Below, one piece after another: positions 57,967-64,000 of a DNA stretch of 64,000 nucleotides. The stretch is from Enterobacter sichuanensis. Lineage in GTDB: Bacteria > Pseudomonadota > Gammaproteobacteria > Enterobacterales > Enterobacteriaceae. The stretch is taken from NCBI RefSeq assembly GCF_002939185.1, contig NZ_POVL01000015.1, forward strand, positions 22,888-86,887, read 5' to 3'. Position 1 is the first letter of the stretch. Every line of letters begins with the position of its first letter. Made by a program: the position numbers and the translations under genes. The notes below the pieces were generated by a model, which did not search any database, had not been told where the DNA came from, and worked only from the letters and a program-made list of their open reading frames with translations.

Positions 57967-58037
57967 CAGGCCACCATAAGCACGATCGCAACAACCGAGA
58001 GCAAAGTAACCACGCCTACTATCAGATATTCTCTCAT
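57966..58037 (-). CDS. Tiny hydrophobic peptide (23 aa) behind cI
   Basis: ATG 58037 has GAGGTG at good spacing, 30 bases after the cI stop. Apart from MREY the peptide is wholly hydrophobic (LIVGVVTLLSVVAIVLMVA), a single membrane helix like small toxins or phage membrane peptides. It would be transcribed with cI in the lysogen. Confidence 0.5.
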   Translation of the reverse strand: MREYLIVGVVTLLSVVAIVLMVA

Positions 58038-58066
58038 CACCCAAACACCTCATCAGGCCACTAAAA

Positions 58067-58834
58067 TTATCGGCGATATCGCAATACCGAGTACCAGAAC
58101 ACAAAACCGATTATCTCGACATCTGCCTCATCGGCCTCTTCGTCGTCATAATCACGATTAATGCTTCTGATTAGAATTTTTCCGCCTGGTTTGCGATAAA
58201 GTTGCTTGATGCGCTTCAGATCTCCCTGGTTGATGGCGTAGAGTTCGCCGTCAATAATCCGCTTGTTGCCTGTATCTACTGCTACCGTTGCGCCGTCGGG
58301 AATAACGGGCTCCATGCTGTCACCAGAAGCGGGAAAGCAAAGCACTCCAGAACCATCACTATTGGCTCCAACTCGACGGAGCGTTGCTTTTGAAAAGCGC
58401 AATTTAAAACCGTTGTGATCCTCATCGTGTACTCGTCCATCACCACACGCAAACTCGATATCCTTCAGAAACGGTACTTCCACCTCATCGTCAGGTAGGG
58501 GGGTATTTTTGTCCCAAGCGTCGACAGTTCCCCACTCAGACTCTGGCGGGATGGATGATTCCCTAAGGATCTCAGGTTCAGGCTCATTTCTTCCATATTC
58601 CAGCCAGTCAGGCCTAACCCCAAGCCAACGGCTAAGGGCTAGGATATTGGTTTGGTCTGGTATTGCTGATGCGTTAAGCCACTTCCAGATCCCTGGCTCA
58701 GATACAGCAATCCCTTGGGACTTCATAGCCTCTCTGATCCTGCCCGCCTGCCCACGACCACCCACGCCAGCATCAAGCAATGCAGCGCGAAGTCTCTTAG
58801 AAAATTCTTCTTTTAAATCGTCTTTTTTAACCAT
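58067..58834 (-). CDS. cI: CI-type repressor (LexA/S24 family)
   Basis: 255 residues: N-terminal HTH (about 10-80, QAGRIREAMKSQGIAVSEPGIWKWLN) and C-terminal S24 peptidase domain with self-cleavage site ACGDG, Ser in SGDSMEPVIPDG and a Lys in RIKQLYRK. It should maintain lysogeny and be inactivated through RecA. Flanked by matching operator clusters. Confidence 0.95.
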   Translation of the reverse strand: MVKKDDLKEEFSKRLRAALLDAGVGGRGQAGRIREAMKSQGIAVSEPGIWKWLNASAIPDQTNILALSRWLGVRPDWLEYGRNEPEPEILRESSIPPESEWGTVDAWDKNTPLPDDEVEVPFLKDIEFACGDGRVHDEDHNGFKLRFSKATLRRVGANSDGSGVLCFPASGDSMEPVIPDGATVAVDTGNKRIIDGELYAINQGDLKRIKQLYRKPGGKILIRSINRDYDDEEADEADVEIIGFVFWYSVLRYRR

Positions 58835-58838
58835 TCGT

Positions 58839-58897
58839 TAATTATCGATTAGAGTTGACATAACTGTCAGTTAAGATATAACCTTAACCCGTAGTTA
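58839..58897. promoter_or_regulatory. Right operator cluster (OR) with PRM/PR
   Basis: Three TAA[CT]-N5-[GA]TTA palindromes: TAATTATCGATTA (58839-58851), TAACTGTCAGTTA (58861-58873) and TAACCCGTAGTTA (58885-58897), 22-24 bases apart between the divergent cI and cro genes. A further GTTAAC lies at 58903. Same motif as the OL cluster. Confidence 0.82.
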
Positions 58898-58918
58898 ATA
58901 TAGTTAACGGAAAACACT

Positions 58919-59164
58919 ATGAACCCAATGCAATTTGCAATCGAAGCTGTAGGTGGTCAAACCGCTGCTGCGCGCCTGTGTGGCCTATCGAATGTTGCTA
59001 TTCACAAGTGGGTGAAGAACGCGGCGCTGCCTCGTACTGAGTACACAGAGAAAACCAACTATTCGCAGCTTTTGGCTGACGCATCAAGGGGGCAGTTTAC
59101 GGCTGAATGGCTCCGTCAAGCAGCTAATCCTGACCGAATTAAACAAGATTCACATGCCGCCTGA
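58919..59164 (+). CDS. cro: Cro-type regulator
   Basis: 81 residues, compact YdaS/Cro-like HTH (IEAVGGQTAAARLCGLSNVAIHKWVKNAALPRTEYTE). First gene rightward from OR, divergent from cI. It should repress PRM and the early promoters in lytic growth. Confidence 0.88.
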   Translation: MNPMQFAIEAVGGQTAAARLCGLSNVAIHKWVKNAALPRTEYTEKTNYSQLLADASRGQFTAEWLRQAANPDRIKQDSHAA

Positions 59165-59202
59165 CAGGCGGCCCTAACCATAAATCACAGGAATTATCAC
59201 AA

Positions 59203-59424
59203 ATGGAAAAATCAATTACACGCAACAAAGCGGAGGCACGACGAATTGAGAGTTGGGTGCAGCGTCAAATCGCTGATCTGGGTACCGCCCGGATAGCCGA
59301 AGTGGCTGGCATCAACAAATCCACAGTCAGCCGGTGGCGGGAGAACCTGGTACCGAACATGTCGCTGCTGCTGGCCATCCTGATTTCTAACCGGGATGGA
59401 GTGAAGGGAGATTTTGAAGCATGA
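59203..59424 (+). CDS. cII: CII-type transcriptional activator
   Basis: 73 residues with HTH LGTARIAEVAGINKSTVSRWRENLVPNMSLLLAIL, matching lambda CII in layout though shorter at the C-terminus. Ribosome site ACAGGAATTATCACAA is poor in G, which is normal for cII. Role in the lysis/lysogeny decision by activating PRE-like promoters. Confidence 0.88.
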   Translation: MEKSITRNKAEARRIESWVQRQIADLGTARIAEVAGINKSTVSRWRENLVPNMSLLLAILISNRDGVKGDFEA

Positions 59425-59528
59425 ACGCAGAAAGGGCGAAAGCCGAGGTGCTGGAACACCAACGGCTTTCAGGTGGAATTAACTGGATCAATTCACAGGA
59501 GCAATTATGGCAAACACTGCCGAAGTAA
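59421..59528 (+). CDS. Possible 35-residue ORF between cII and O
   Basis: ATG overlaps the cII stop (ATGA) and the frame ends inside the O-like gene. Starts MNAERAKAEVLEHQRL. Translational coupling is plausible; no other support. Confidence 0.4.
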   Translation: MNAERAKAEVLEHQRLSGGINWINSQEQLWQTLPK

Positions 59529-60628
59529 TCAATTTCCCTGTGCCTGACGTGGCACCTAAGGAGCCGCGCGTGGCAGATCTTGATGATGGCTATACGCGCA
59601 TCGCCAATGAACTTCTGGAGGCTGTCATGCTGGCTGGATTGTCTCAGCATCAGCTGCTGGTCTTCATGGCAGTAATGCGCAAAACATACGGTTTCAACAA
59701 AAAGGCGGATTGGGTCAGTAATGATCAGTTATCTGCCATGACCGGCCTGGCCGCCACTCGCTGCTCAACAGCGAAAAACGAGCTAATCCGCAAGTCAGTT
59801 TTGACACAGTCCGGTCGTCATGTCGGCATAAACAAGATGATTTCAGAATGGCAGATAAGTAAGCCAGAGCGCAGGCGTGAATACGGGGCTACAAAAAACA
59901 AGGCCGGGTATATTTATGTTTTTGCTGAAAGTGAATGCGGGCCTGTAAAGATAGGCTTTACCACCAGAAAGTCTGAAGAGAGACTGAAAGAGGTTCGACA
60001 CTACTTTGACGGCAAGAACCCTAAGGTTTTCTTCGTGTCTCCTTTCAGCCTTCATGCTGGCGCAATGGAACCAGTAATTCACGAAAATCTCAAGGCACAG
60101 ATGATACGCGGAGAGATGTTCGACATCCAGGTTTCACAAGCGGTTGAAAACATTTCTGCCGTGATGGAAACATTTCAACCGTCAGGGAAGGAAAGTTTTA
60201 CACCGTGTGGGAATGACATTTTCAGCCAGGGTGGAAACACAAAAGACAAACATACAAAAGACAATAAAGACAATATTAATAAACCCCCTAAATCCCCCAA
60301 ACCGGCTTCGTTCGATCCGGCTGGCGTTGAGCTTCCTGAATGGCTGTCAGTTTCAGTCTGGAAGTCATGGGTCGATTATCGTCGCGACCTGAAGAAACCG
60401 ATCAAGTCTCAGCAGACGGTTACCCAGGCCATCAACCTGCTCGAGCGTTGCAAGTGCAGCGGATATCAGCCTGAAGAAATCATCAACCAGAGCATTGCGA
60501 ACGGCTGGCAGGGATTGTTTGAGCCTAAGGGCGCCAAGCAGCCTTCCCGTACTCCGTCACGCGTATCTGAGAACTTCGCTGGCAAGGACTATGGCCAGAC
60601 TGAAATTCCTGCATGGGCGAGGGACTGA
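59507..60628 (+). CDS. O-like replication initiator with inserted GIY-YIG-like domain
   Basis: 373 residues. N-terminal phage replication O domain (about 18-112: LDDGYTRIANELLEAVMLAGLSQHQLLVF... KTYGFNKKADWVSNDQLS). Residues about 140-225 (AGYIYVFAESECGPVKIGFTTRKSEERLKEVRHYF... HAGAMEPVIHENL) match the GIY-YIG-like T5orf172/MUG113 fold. The C-terminal domain (LPEWLSVSVWKSWVDYRRDLKKPIKSQQTVTQAINLL... NGWQGLFEP) is usual for these proteins. The inserted domain is not part of lambda O. The gene contains the predicted origin. Confidence 0.88.
   Translation: MANTAEVINFPVPDVAPKEPRVADLDDGYTRIANELLEAVMLAGLSQHQLLVFMAVMRKTYGFNKKADWVSNDQLSAMTGLAATRCSTAKNELIRKSVLTQSGRHVGINKMISEWQISKPERRREYGATKNKAGYIYVFAESECGPVKIGFTTRKSEERLKEVRHYFDGKNPKVFFVSPFSLHAGAMEPVIHENLKAQMIRGEMFDIQVSQAVENISAVMETFQPSGKESFTPCGNDIFSQGGNTKDKHTKDNKDNINKPPKSPKPASFDPAGVELPEWLSVSVWKSWVDYRRDLKKPIKSQQTVTQAINLLERCKCSGYQPEEIINQSIANGWQGLFEPKGAKQPSRTPSRVSENFAGKDYGQTEIPAWARD
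60151..60290 (+). other. Predicted replication origin: iterons plus AT-rich region
   Basis: Four imperfect ~20-base repeats with core TTT-N4-CC-N5-GGAA start at 60151, 60171, 60195 and 60217. An A-rich tract with three AAAGACAA-like units and AATATTAATAAA follows (60237-60290). Iterons plus an unwinding region inside the O gene is the lambda arrangement. Confidence 0.65.
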
Positions 60629-60630
60629 TT

Positions 60631-61485
60631 ATGGAACTGCTCGAAAAAATCGACGCTATCGAAAAAATGCTGGAGGTTCTCGGAAGGGCTCCAGAGCAAC
60701 TTCCTAACTGCGAGACCGTCTGCGAAACAGTGCTGTGCGAGAAGCATGGCGAGTACGAACAGCGTAAACGCGTTCTTACCAGCAGCCTGATAAAACTACC
60801 GTCACCGCCGACTCGCTGCCCGGGCTGCCTGCGCGATGAGTTGACCTTCCTGTATGCCGAGAAAAAGCGCTGGGAAGACCGCACGCGCCAGCAGAACATC
60901 GATCGCCTGCTTCGCCAGCTCGAAATCCCTGAGCGCTTTGTTACGTGCACGCTGGAAAACTACCAGCCGGTTGGCAAAGAGTCAGAGCGCGCGCTGCGTG
61001 TTTGCCAGGCTTATGCCGCAAAGTGGCCCGAGCGCCTGAAGCAGGGTGGAGGGCTGGTGATGTGCGGCAAGCCGGGAACCGGTAAAAACCACCTCGCCCT
61101 GGCGATCGCCCGTTATGTCATTGAGAACCACCAGAGCCCGGTAATTTTCACCACCGCGCTGAAGATTGCCCGTGAGTTCAAATCAACGTGGTCGAAAACA
61201 GCGACGCGCTGCGAGAACGACGTGATTTCGCACTTCACCACCCCGGACCTGCTGATCATCGACGAGGTCGGCGTCCAGTTCGGCAGCGAAGCCGAGAAGC
61301 TGATCATGTTCGAAATCATCAACACCCGGTACGAGCGGATGAAGCCGACCATCCTGATCAGCAACCAGACCAAAGAAGAACTGGCGGCGTTCGTGAGTGA
61401 GCGCGTTATTGACCGCATGAGCGATGGCGGCGGGTGCACGCTGTCATTCACCTGGGATTCTTACCGTTCCAAGGGGGCAGCGTGA
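60631..61485 (+). CDS. DnaC-like helicase loader ATPase (P analog)
   Basis: 284 residues from ATG 60631 (GAGGG upstream; ATG 60613 overlaps O). A Cys-rich zinc-ribbon-like N-terminal part (CETVLCEKHGEYEQRK... RCPGC) is followed by an AAA+ domain with Walker A GKPGTGKNHL and Walker B LLIIDEVG. It should deliver host DnaB to the O-bound origin. It replaces lambda P, to which it is unrelated. Confidence 0.93.
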   Translation: MELLEKIDAIEKMLEVLGRAPEQLPNCETVCETVLCEKHGEYEQRKRVLTSSLIKLPSPPTRCPGCLRDELTFLYAEKKRWEDRTRQQNIDRLLRQLEIPERFVTCTLENYQPVGKESERALRVCQAYAAKWPERLKQGGGLVMCGKPGTGKNHLALAIARYVIENHQSPVIFTTALKIAREFKSTWSKTATRCENDVISHFTTPDLLIIDEVGVQFGSEAEKLIMFEIINTRYERMKPTILISNQTKEELAAFVSERVIDRMSDGGGCTLSFTWDSYRSKGAA

Positions 61486-61676
61486 AAGCATGCAGCGATG
61501 ACTATGTCGTTATCAACCAGTATTCGAAAGGGGATGCAGCCTGGATAGAGCGCGTTGATACCGATGAAAAGCGAAAAGCACTTTACAAATCGAGTTGGGA
61601 AATAGCCGTAATCTCGCTCGCAATCGTTCGTGAATATGGGATCCGGAGGGTAGGCAATGACCATAACAATCCGTGA
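61482..61676 (+). CDS. Small phage protein (64 aa) of unknown function
   Basis: GTG 61482 overlaps the loader stop and has GGGGG upstream. Sequence VKACSDDYVVINQYSKGDAA onward; no motif. It overlaps the next gene by 20 bases. Confidence 0.65.
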   Translation: MKACSDDYVVINQYSKGDAAWIERVDTDEKRKALYKSSWEIAVISLAIVREYGIRRVGNDHNNP

Positions 61677-62001
61677 GCAGGTGCTGGCAGCCCTGCGCAA
61701 CAACCCGGGCCTGAACAACGCCAAACTGGCAGCGTTTATCGGCATGGACACCAAAAAGATATCCGGGACGATTAGCACGCTGCTGGCAGACGGGCTGATC
61801 AGCTGCGAAGGAAAATACGGCCAGCGCCTGTACAGCCTGACCAGTTACGGCATGCGCTTTGCCCCTGACACGATACCGGGCATGAAGCAGGGCAAGTCGA
61901 AGTTAATTCAGCGGACGGACACGAACGTGATCTGCCAGGAGTGCCGCAACAGTCCGGCGATGAAACGAATTTTGATGGTTTGGGGGAGGGTAGGGGTATG
62001 A
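61657..62001 (+). CDS. Ren-like phage protein with winged helix
   Basis: 114 residues. Winged-helix N-terminal part (IREQVLAALRNNPGLNNAKLAAFIGMDTKKISGTISTLLADGLI). The C-terminus TNVICQECRNSPAMKRILMVWG closely parallels lambda Ren (TNLVFKECRQSAAMKRVLAVYG). Lambda ren, also just after P, protects against Rex exclusion. Confidence 0.8.
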   Translation: MTITIREQVLAALRNNPGLNNAKLAAFIGMDTKKISGTISTLLADGLISCEGKYGQRLYSLTSYGMRFAPDTIPGMKQGKSKLIQRTDTNVICQECRNSPAMKRILMVWGRVGV

Positions 62002-62531
62002 GCAGCAGAGAAGCGTTTGAAGCATGGGTTGATTCTAACTTCCCATTCAAAAAAGACCGTTTTGACTTGTTTAGAGGGGAATATAAAAGCCAGTTTACTA
62101 AACAGCTCTGGCAATCATGGCAGGCGAGCCGTGAAGGTCTGGATGCAAAACTCAAATCCGCAGAAAACAACGATGTTGATGCACGATTCCATGTCGCCGA
62201 ACTCGAAGCCAAGTGCGCGGCGCTGGCTGCGGAGAATGCGGGGCTGCGGGAATACCGCCCACAACCGAGCGGTGCGGCGATGATGGAGGCTCTTGATGCC
62301 TTCTATGAGTACCACGAGGATGTGCCGGAGCAGGGGATGATGGCAGCATTTGAAATACTTTGCTGCAAGCGACCAAAAATACCAGCTACCGACACCTTCC
62401 TTGCTGAAGTGCGGTCGCAGGGTGTCGAGATGTTTGCTTCCAGCCTGAAGGTTGCTGGTGGCGGTGAGCATCCATATTCAACGGTGGCTAACGAGTTCGC
62501 CGCCAAACTTCGCCAGGAGGCAGCCCAATGA
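61998..62531 (+). CDS. Ea22/Ead-like phage protein (177 aa)
   Basis: ATG 61998 overlaps the ren-like stop. Contains AFEAWVDSNFPF, LWQSWQASREGL, a coiled coil with LEAKCAALAAENAGLRE, and a modular C-terminal part: typical of mosaic Ead/Ea22 proteins. Function unknown. Confidence 0.72.
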   Translation: MSSREAFEAWVDSNFPFKKDRFDLFRGEYKSQFTKQLWQSWQASREGLDAKLKSAENNDVDARFHVAELEAKCAALAAENAGLREYRPQPSGAAMMEALDAFYEYHEDVPEQGMMAAFEILCCKRPKIPATDTFLAEVRSQGVEMFASSLKVAGGGEHPYSTVANEFAAKLRQEAAQ

Positions 62532-62947
62532 GCAACATCAACAAACAGGCGCAATACGAATCGAAGTTTTCACGCCTATGGGAGCGTTACGACGAAGCAA
62601 GTCACGGGAATGCCGAGCAAATGCGCGACATCCTGGAAGTGACGCTCGACGCCCTTGAATCCGCAGAGAGGCAAATCCTCAGGCTGGAAAAGCTGGCAGA
62701 GGCTGAATCTGTAGGCGCAGATAAAGCTGCGACATCTGGTGTTGAATGGATGAAACGATACCATGCCGCAGAGAAGCGCATCGCTGAACTGGAGGGGCGT
62801 GAGGTTGTACTTCCGAGTGCGCACGATGTTCACCCATTAGGGCCGCAGTCGGCGAAAATTTTTTGTGAGTTTCACCGGAGTATCGTGAACAGATGCGCCG
62901 ATGAGATTCGTAAGGTTGGCGTCAAAGTCAGCATCAAGGGGAATTAG
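62528..62947 (+). CDS. Phage protein with coiled coil (139 aa), Ead-like
   Basis: Starts MSNINKQAQYESKFSRLWERYDEA; coiled coil RQILRLEKLAEAES and a second at EKRIAELEGREVVLP. Overlaps the preceding gene by 4 bases. The C-terminus (FHRSIVNRCADEIRKVGVKV) recurs in Ead-type proteins. Confidence 0.7.
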   Translation: MSNINKQAQYESKFSRLWERYDEASHGNAEQMRDILEVTLDALESAERQILRLEKLAEAESVGADKAATSGVEWMKRYHAAEKRIAELEGREVVLPSAHDVHPLGPQSAKIFCEFHRSIVNRCADEIRKVGVKVSIKGN

Positions 62948-62951
62948 GGAT

Positions 62952-63659
62952 ATGGCTGAATTAACCAAAGAATGGCTCCTGAAGACAATCGCGGAGCTTG
63001 AAGAAGAGCGCGATGCTGTGACAGGAGTAGTAAACGAAGATGCGGCTATGGCGCTTGCTGCGATGAAGCTGGCGCTGGCATCGCTCGAAGCGGAGAAAGG
63101 TGCCGAGCCGGTGGCGAAGGTTGAGACTGTTGGGGTTTGTTGGTACGCAGATAACGGTGTGCCTCGCAAACCTGCTGTTGGTACAGAGCTATTCGCCGCT
63201 CCCCCAGCACCGGTAGCAATGAAAGACCATCAAATTCGTGACCTGGTAAATGAGTTGCGCGATATCGCCGTCGAGTATTACGGCACGCAGCAACTACGCG
63301 AACGCATCGCTAAGACAGTTCGCGCCGCCATGCTTCATGGTGCCGAACCTGTAACGACGGCTTACAAGTTGCCATTCGAGCAGTGGCTTTCTCAGCAGAC
63401 AGGCACCATTGACGTCGAATGTGGATGCGTGATGACGGAGGTGTTTTTCCACTGGTTGCGTATTGCTTATGAGGCTGGCAACTCTCCGGTGATTCCGGAT
63501 GGTTTGGTTGCGGTGCCGGTTGAACCTACGATAGCCATTCTAGACGAATTCGACTCGATTATTGATTACGGCGCTGAGGATTCTAAGGATGCGTGGAGTC
63601 GTCTTCTGGCAGCCGCTTGGATTAAATCGCTGCCAGCAGCGCCGCAGCAGGAGGCATGA
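62952..63659 (+). CDS. Ead/Ea22-like phage protein (235 aa)
   Basis: ATG 62952 with TTAGGGAT upstream; the frame extends upstream but overlaps its neighbour. Modules: AELTKEWLLKTIAELEEERD, CWYADNGVPRKPAVGTELFAAPPAP (linker common in Ea22-like proteins), and LPFEQWLSQQTGTIDVECGCVMTEVFFHWLRIAYEAG. Mosaic structure shared with the two genes before it. Confidence 0.75.
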   Translation: MAELTKEWLLKTIAELEEERDAVTGVVNEDAAMALAAMKLALASLEAEKGAEPVAKVETVGVCWYADNGVPRKPAVGTELFAAPPAPVAMKDHQIRDLVNELRDIAVEYYGTQQLRERIAKTVRAAMLHGAEPVTTAYKLPFEQWLSQQTGTIDVECGCVMTEVFFHWLRIAYEAGNSPVIPDGLVAVPVEPTIAILDEFDSIIDYGAEDSKDAWSRLLAAAWIKSLPAAPQQEA

Positions 63660-63898
63660 TGTACGACAAATATACTCTCAATCGCAGCGACGCAATGGAG
63701 TGGCTGGCTGAGCATTACCCAGTCTTTCCAGACAAGATGCCAGATGTGCCCCTAAAGGCTGACTGGTGTAGTGCCAACCTGTTTATGGGGTGGGGTTTCG
63801 TGATTTTGCTCGATGGCACCCTGGTGTTTGCTGACTGCCTATCGCCTCCAATCCGGGCGGAAGACATGGCAGGCTTCAAATTGCCAGATTTGGTGTAA
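63656..63898 (+). CDS. Small phage protein (80 aa) of unknown function
   Basis: ATGATG start overlapping the previous stop. Begins MMYDKYTLNRSDAMEWLAEHYPVFP and is followed by a terminator. No family recognised. Confidence 0.65.
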   Translation: MMYDKYTLNRSDAMEWLAEHYPVFPDKMPDVPLKADWCSANLFMGWGFVILLDGTLVFADCLSPPIRAEDMAGFKLPDLV

Positions 63899-63940
63899 CT
63901 GCCATACAAGCGATATGGGAATCCCCATATCGACAGCCAG

Positions 63941-63956
63941 GGCCTCTCCGGAGGCC
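63941..63956 (+). terminator. Terminator in the right early operon
   Basis: GGCCTC-TCCG-GAGGCC followed by TTTTT. A second perfect hairpin, CGATATGGG-N4-CCCATATCG (63911-63932), lies just before it. Confidence 0.88.
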
Positions 63957-64000
63957 TTTTTCTCGCGTTGATTTTGTTGAATCAACCGTCCATAATCATG

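Noticed and set aside
1..64000. CRISPR array or complete insertion sequence
   Set aside because: No regularly spaced direct repeats with unique spacers and no transposase-like gene were seen; the repeats found are short palindromes, operators or iterons.

Overview
The window is chromosomal DNA of a member of the Enterobacteriaceae, most likely Enterobacter or a close relative. The gene order pepD-gpt-frsA-crl-phoE-proB-proA-thrW matches the Escherichia/Salmonella backbone. A complete nqr operon beside dinB fits the Klebsiella/Enterobacter side of the family. All assignments come from reading the sequence and recognising families; no database search was run.

Region 1 (1-10.4 kb, + strand) is an accessory operon. 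It holds a tandem ketosynthase (KS) fusion cut by the left edge of the window, a second KS, a smaller degenerate KS-like protein, a LolD/MacB-type ABC ATPase, a periplasmic protein, an FtsX-type permease, a LolA-like lipoprotein-sorting protein, a probable outer-membrane barrel, a FabD-like acyltransferase and a polytopic membrane protein. Together they look like a machine that builds a fatty-acyl or polyketide product and moves it across the envelope. This is the best candidate in the window for an undescribed system.

Region 2 (10.5-15.8 kb, - strand) is a type I secretion system (TolC, HlyD and LapB-like ATPase) with no substrate nearby. A shared terminator hairpin separates it from region 1. 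Upstream of it lie two paralogous LuxR-type regulators, each with four cysteines near the N-terminus (16.0-17.5 kb), and an AT-rich intergenic stretch.

Region 3 (18.0-26.0 kb) is a GntR-controlled peptide-import operon: two Opp/Dpp ATPases, a binding protein, two permeases and a cytoplasmic gamma-glutamyltransferase-like enzyme. A perfect NtrC-type palindrome and a GG-N10-GC sigma-54-like promoter precede it, which suggests nitrogen scavenging.

Region 4 (26-47.3 kb) is core genome: yafV, fadE with a FadR box, gmhA, yafJ, yafK, nqrABCDEF-nqrM, dinB with a LexA box, pepD, gpt, frsA, crl, phoE with a Pho box, proBA and thrW. Three copies of a short CCCTCTCCC palindrome and one REP element lie between genes.

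Region 5 (47.3-64 kb, running off the right edge) is a lambdoid prophage inserted at the 3' end of thrW, the site used by P22. The left arm carries P22-type int and xis, an HNH-AP2 endonuclease, a cytosine-methyltransferase-like protein and a gam/bet/exo-like recombination block. The immunity region has operator clusters of the form TAAC-N5-GTTA on both sides of a LexA-type cI, with small lysogeny-phase genes between them. The right arm has cro, cII, an O-like protein carrying an inserted GIY-YIG-like domain and lambda-style iterons, a DnaC-like loader, a ren-like gene and Ead/Ea22-like genes. Late genes and the right attachment site are outside the window.
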